Part shown: piece after piece, positions 15,235 to 17,880 of the stretch
Layout: the number at the start of each line of letters is the position of its first letter
Position numbering within the stretch: position 1 is the first letter of the stretch
Assembly: GCA_037147235.1 (NCBI GenBank)
Contig: JBAWVO010000120.1
Span: forward strand, 1-17,880
DNA length: 17,880 nt
Direction of reading: 5' to 3'
DNA from: JANXQG01 sp037147235
GTDB taxonomy: Bacteria > Planctomycetota > Planctomycetia > Pirellulales > Thermoguttaceae
Program-made: the position numbers and the translations under genes
Notes under the pieces: generated by a model
Database searches by the model: none
What the model saw: the letters and a program-made list of their open reading frames with translations, nothing else
What the model was told of the DNA's origin: nothing

Positions 15235-15473
15235 CTATAGGCGGGGCGCGTAAAAGATGCATTTCGCACCCTCTTTAATGCACCAACCCCCATCCAGGGT
15301 GGTATGTGCCGCATTTTCGCAGCCGAACAGGGCGTTGTCAATCCTATGCGGCTTCTCATGTGCGGCTTCTCATGCGGTTTCGCCGGCTCCTTCTTAACTG
15401 GCGGCTTCGGCTTCTGCTGCTTGGGTGGCACGACGACTTTGAGGTTGGCCGTGTATTTCTCGATCAGATTCAA
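15235..15473 (-). pseudogene. Gene remnant frameshifted by a 14-base tandem duplication
   Basis: From a TTG at 15473 the minus strand reads MNLIEKYTANLKVVVPPKQQ, then a lysine/proline-rich stretch ending EPAKPHEKPH. The exact 14-mer TGCGGCTTCTCATG occurs twice in tandem here (15347-15360 and 15361-15374, plus strand). If one copy is removed, the frame continues as RIDNALFGCENAAHTTLDGG, then WCIKEGAKCIFYAPRL and a stop at 15235-15237, which looks more protein-like than the present reading. With both copies the frame shifts and runs on to 15132 in unlikely sequence. The 5' end stops near a palindrome and lacks a good ribosome site, so the gene is probably also truncated. I do not recognise the product. 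Confidence 0.45.
15347..15374. repeat. Perfect 14-base tandem duplication
   Basis: TGCGGCTTCTCATG is present twice head to tail. Because 14 is not a multiple of three, the duplication changes the reading frame of the remnant gene crossing it. Confidence 0.85.
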
Positions 15474-15481
15474 GAGCTTCG

Positions 15482-15561
15482 TAGGGGGACGAGCACAGTG
15501 AGCCCACCAACTCCGTTTCGGACTGATTTTGGTGGGGCGCGCCTGCGGCTCGTCCCACCCC
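15482..15561. repeat. Imperfect palindrome (GGGACGAGC / GCTCGTCCC type)
   Basis: The left arm starts TAGGGGGACGAGCACAGTGA then GCCCACCA. The right arm, read inverted, is GGGTGGGACGAGCCGCAGGC then GCGCCCCACCA. The arms match imperfectly over about 30 bases with an unmatched centre around 15512-15528. It belongs to the same general class of intergenic palindromes as the others in the window. No gene is encoded. Confidence 0.6.
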
Positions 15562-15611
15562 TGGATTCCTTTTCGTTTCGATATTAAAATGAATCCTGGA
15601 GGAGATTAACG

Positions 15612-15671
15612 ATGCGTCCTAATGAACTTGTAGAAGCCCTGCGGCATGGCTCTTTTCGTCCCTTTCCATGA
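15612..15671 (+). CDS. 19-codon relic leader frame coupled to the BatA-type gene
   Basis: ATG at 15612 reads MRPNELVEALRHGSFRPFP and then TGA. The ribosome site is strong: GGAGGAG (15598-15604) lies 7 bases upstream. The peptide resembles the start of a small planctomycete protein family that I recall beginning MRPNEL and reaching PFRPF, here cut off after 19 codons. The stop codon overlaps the ATG of the next gene (ATGA). Ribosomes loading here would therefore be delivered to the BatA-type start, which lacks a good ribosome site of its own. It may be a relic that now serves as a translated leader. Family recognition is from memory. Confidence 0.5.
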   Translation: MRPNELVEALRHGSFRPFP

Positions 15672-17824
15672 CGTTTGTCAACTTTGCACTTCTGTCTGGC
15701 GCAGGGCTGATCGTGATTCCGATCATCCTGCACTTAATCATGCGCCAGAAGCCGAAGTTGCTGGAATTCCCGGCCCTGCGGTTCATCCAGAAACGGCATG
15801 ACACCAACCAGCGGCGGCTGCGTTTACGGCACCTCCTGCTGCTACTGCTCCGTGCAGGGGCGATTGCCCTGCTGGCCCTTGCGCTAGCGCGGCCAAGCAT
15901 CAAGTTCTCGTCGCGACTGGGCAGCCAAGAATCGCCGGTGGCCGCGGCACTCATCTTCGACGCCGCTCCACACATGCAATACGTGCGAGAAAAAAAGACT
16001 CGCCTGGAAGCGGCCCAGGAAATGGGTACTTGGCTCCTGGCCCAATTGCCGCCGGAAAGCCAGATCGCGGTCTTCGATTCGGGTAGGGTGCCGCGGAGCT
16101 TCGACGCCGATCGCGGCTTGAGTAAGCAGCGGATCGAAAAGCTGGACATTACCCCCCACCCGCGGTCGCTCAACCAGATCGTCAGCGAAGCTGTGGTGGT
16201 CTTGAAAAAAAGCGACCTGCCGGTCAAAGAGATCTATGTCTTTACCGACCTGTCGCGGGCGTCGTGGCGGGCCGATGAGTCTGCAAAACTCCAGGATCGC
16301 TTGCACGAACTCGCGGGCGTCTCGCTCTATCTGATCGACGTAGGCGTGACGGAACCAAGCAACTTCGCCCTGGGCGACCTGCATCTTTCCCAGCAAGTGG
16401 TCGCGGCCGGCGGCTCCGTGGAAATCCAGACCGATATTTCCTGTTTGGGCACCGAAGGCGAACGGTTGGTTGAACTCGATCTGCTTGGGCCCGACGGTAA
16501 GCCGCAGAAAATTAGCGAGCAGATCAAACGGTTACAGCCCGGCGAGTCGCAGACTGTCGATTTCCGGCTCACGTCGCTCAAGCCGGGCACGCAGCAAGGC
16601 CGGGTGCGGATCGTGAGCCAGGACTCGCTGGTGGCCGACGATGTGCGCTACTTCAGCGTCGCGGTCCGCCCGCCTTGGCCCGTGCTGGTCGTGGCACAGC
16701 AACCGACGGCGGAAACGGCCATCTACCTGACCGAGGCGATTGCCCCGGCGGAAATGCGGAAGCGCAACGATGCACGTTTCGATTGCCGCGTGATCGGCTA
16801 TGGTGAACTTGCCAGCCAGACGCTCGACAAATTCGCGGCCGTTTGCCTGCTCGATCCGCCCGGCCTGGAACCGGGCGCATGGCAACGCCTAACCGACTAC
16901 GCCGCCACGGGGCATGGCGTGGGAGTTTTTCTCGGACGACACGCACTGCCCATCGATGCATTCAACTCACCCGCCGCACAGCAGCTTCTGCCGGGCAAGG
17001 TCAAGGAGCAGGTGCCTCGCGAGGAAGGCAATACCTACCTTGCACCACAAAATTACCAGCACTCGATCCTCAAACCGTTTGCACCCTATTCGACGCGGAC
17101 CCCGTGGAGCAAGTTCCCGGTCTATCGTTACTGGCGAATGGACGATCTGGCCCCGGACGCAAGTACGGTGATCGCCTACAACGACGGCCGACCGGCACTG
17201 CTGGAGCGAACGATCCGTGCGGGCCAAGTGGCGGGGCACGTGCTCATGATGTCGACGCCGTTTTCCGACCGCGTCTCCCGCCGCGACGCCTGGAACGTGT
17301 TGCCGGGGTCCGCCGAGATCGGGGCATGGCCGTTCCTTATCTTGGCCAACCAGATCATGTCCTATCTGGTGGGCAGTGGCGAGCAGCAACTGAACTACCT
17401 TGCGGGCACAAATTCCGTGTCGTTGCCGATCGACGACCCGACCCCGAGGCACTATGTGTTAGCGCGGCCGGACGGCGTCAGCACGGCCCTTCCCCCGGCG
17501 GAAAAGGCCGAGTTGTCGATCAGTGGCGTGGAGCAGGTGGGGAACTACCAAGTGCATAGCGCAGGCGAGCCAATCGCGCCCGACCGAGGGTTTAGCGTCA
17601 ACCTGTCGGCGCAGGTGACGCAACTTGCCCGGCTGACCGATCAGGAGTTGAGCGATATGTTTGGCCCCTTCAAACCGCAAGTCGCGCGGAGCAACGACCA
17701 GATCGTCCGCGACGTACACGACAGCCGCGTCGGCCGCGAGATTTATCCTTGGCTCATCCTTCTCTTCGCCGGCCTGCTGGCGGTGGAGTATTTGGTGAGT
17801 AATTGGTTTTATAAGAGAGTGTGA
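15668..17824 (+). CDS. BatA-domain membrane protein with VWA-like domain
   Basis: The product has 718 residues. The N-terminal BatA (aerotolerance regulator) domain has a membrane segment at about 6-24 and the signature MRQKPKLLEFPALRF (25-39). A second membrane segment lies at about 55-75, ending LALARPSI. A von Willebrand A-like domain follows (about 90-230), but its metal site is degenerate: FDAAPHM (97-103) keeps D98 and lacks the two serines of DxSxS. A long periplasmic-type region containing a GATase-like fold candidate (about 340-560) leads to a last membrane segment at about 692-712. Such proteins are common in planctomycetes, often near MoxR ATPases and DUF58 genes; none is in the window, though it may lie to the right. 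The start follows the relic leader frame by an ATGA overlap. The precise function is unknown. Confidence 0.88.
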   Translation: MTFVNFALLSGAGLIVIPIILHLIMRQKPKLLEFPALRFIQKRHDTNQRRLRLRHLLLLLLRAGAIALLALALARPSIKFSSRLGSQESPVAAALIFDAAPHMQYVREKKTRLEAAQEMGTWLLAQLPPESQIAVFDSGRVPRSFDADRGLSKQRIEKLDITPHPRSLNQIVSEAVVVLKKSDLPVKEIYVFTDLSRASWRADESAKLQDRLHELAGVSLYLIDVGVTEPSNFALGDLHLSQQVVAAGGSVEIQTDISCLGTEGERLVELDLLGPDGKPQKISEQIKRLQPGESQTVDFRLTSLKPGTQQGRVRIVSQDSLVADDVRYFSVAVRPPWPVLVVAQQPTAETAIYLTEAIAPAEMRKRNDARFDCRVIGYGELASQTLDKFAAVCLLDPPGLEPGAWQRLTDYAATGHGVGVFLGRHALPIDAFNSPAAQQLLPGKVKEQVPREEGNTYLAPQNYQHSILKPFAPYSTRTPWSKFPVYRYWRMDDLAPDASTVIAYNDGRPALLERTIRAGQVAGHVLMMSTPFSDRVSRRDAWNVLPGSAEIGAWPFLILANQIMSYLVGSGEQQLNYLAGTNSVSLPIDDPTPRHYVLARPDGVSTALPPAEKAELSISGVEQVGNYQVHSAGEPIAPDRGFSVNLSAQVTQLARLTDQELSDMFGPFKPQVARSNDQIVRDVHDSRVGREIYPWLILLFAGLLAVEYLVSNWFYKRV

Positions 17825-17826
17825 GG

Positions 17827-17880
17827 CAGTTGTCAGTTGTCAGTTGTCAGTTGTCAGTTGTCAGTTGTCAGTTGTCAGTT
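17827..17880. repeat. Heptanucleotide tandem repeat (CAGTTGT)n
   Basis: CAGTTGT is repeated without a mismatch from 17827 to the window edge, 54 bases or about 7.7 copies, and continues beyond it. It begins two bases after the stop of the BatA-type gene. Short heptamer repeats of this kind occur between genes in cyanobacteria and planctomycetes and vary in copy number by slippage. Confidence 0.95.

Larger units (their letters stand above)
15118..15611. other. Region between the GYF_2 gene and the BatA-type gene
   Basis: This divergent gap of 494 bases has no intact gene. It holds the leader of the GYF_2 gene, a frameshifted gene remnant on the minus strand, a 14-base tandem duplication, an imperfect palindrome, and the ribosome site of the relic leader frame. 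Confidence 0.6.

Noticed and set aside
15132..15473. Intact 113-residue gene on the minus strand
   Set aside because: The downstream half is unlike a protein and overlaps the leader of the GYF_2 gene. The 14-base duplication explains it better as a frameshifted remnant.

Overview
The window looks like a chromosomal, partly accessory stretch of a planctomycete, probably Pirellulales-like. This rests on the BatA-type membrane protein, the GYF_2 protein with its helical repeats, a 19-codon relic resembling the start of a small planctomycete protein family, and several unrelated families of short palindromic repeats between the genes. The placement is an inference; the window has no rRNA or other marker. 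I see no tRNA, rRNA or CRISPR array.

Region 1 (1-8433, minus strand) is a complete Type I restriction-modification operon read right to left: hsdM, hsdS, a rhuM-family gene, hsdR, and a YgjP/DUF45-type zinc metallopeptidase. Every junction overlaps or nearly touches: ATGA overlaps at hsdM/hsdS and hsdS/rhuM, 4 bases between rhuM and hsdR, and a 14-base overlap at hsdR/peptidase. The five genes therefore look like one translationally coupled unit. HsdM, HsdS and HsdR should form the modification and restriction enzyme. The roles of RhuM and the peptidase in it are not established. Beyond the operon's end lies a decayed fragment of an IS200-like (RAYT) transposase.

Region 2 (8434-12342) starts with a gene-free stretch of hairpins and repeats. 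Next come a membrane sensor histidine kinase and, upstream of it on the same strand, ahcY (S-adenosylhomocysteine hydrolase). The ahcY leader carries a 109-base palindromic element flanked by a perfect 10-base direct repeat, which indicates a transposed MITE-like insertion between a good candidate promoter and the gene. A second, larger palindrome lies just beyond that promoter.

Region 3 (12343-13642, plus strand) holds a small unrecognised gene, another repeat-filled gap, and a VapBC-type toxin-antitoxin pair. Region 4 (13777-15611) holds a minus-strand GYF_2/zinc-ribbon membrane protein with about six tandem helical repeats. It is followed by a gene remnant that appears frameshifted by a 14-base tandem duplication, and by another palindrome. 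Region 5 (15612-17880, plus strand) is a 19-codon relic reading frame with a strong ribosome site, coupled by ATGA to a 718-residue BatA/VWA-like membrane protein. The window ends inside a heptanucleotide tandem repeat.

No single gene here is clearly a new system. The most unusual items are the TSD-flanked palindrome in the ahcY leader, the relic leader peptide coupled to the BatA gene, and the Type I system carrying both RhuM and a peptidase.
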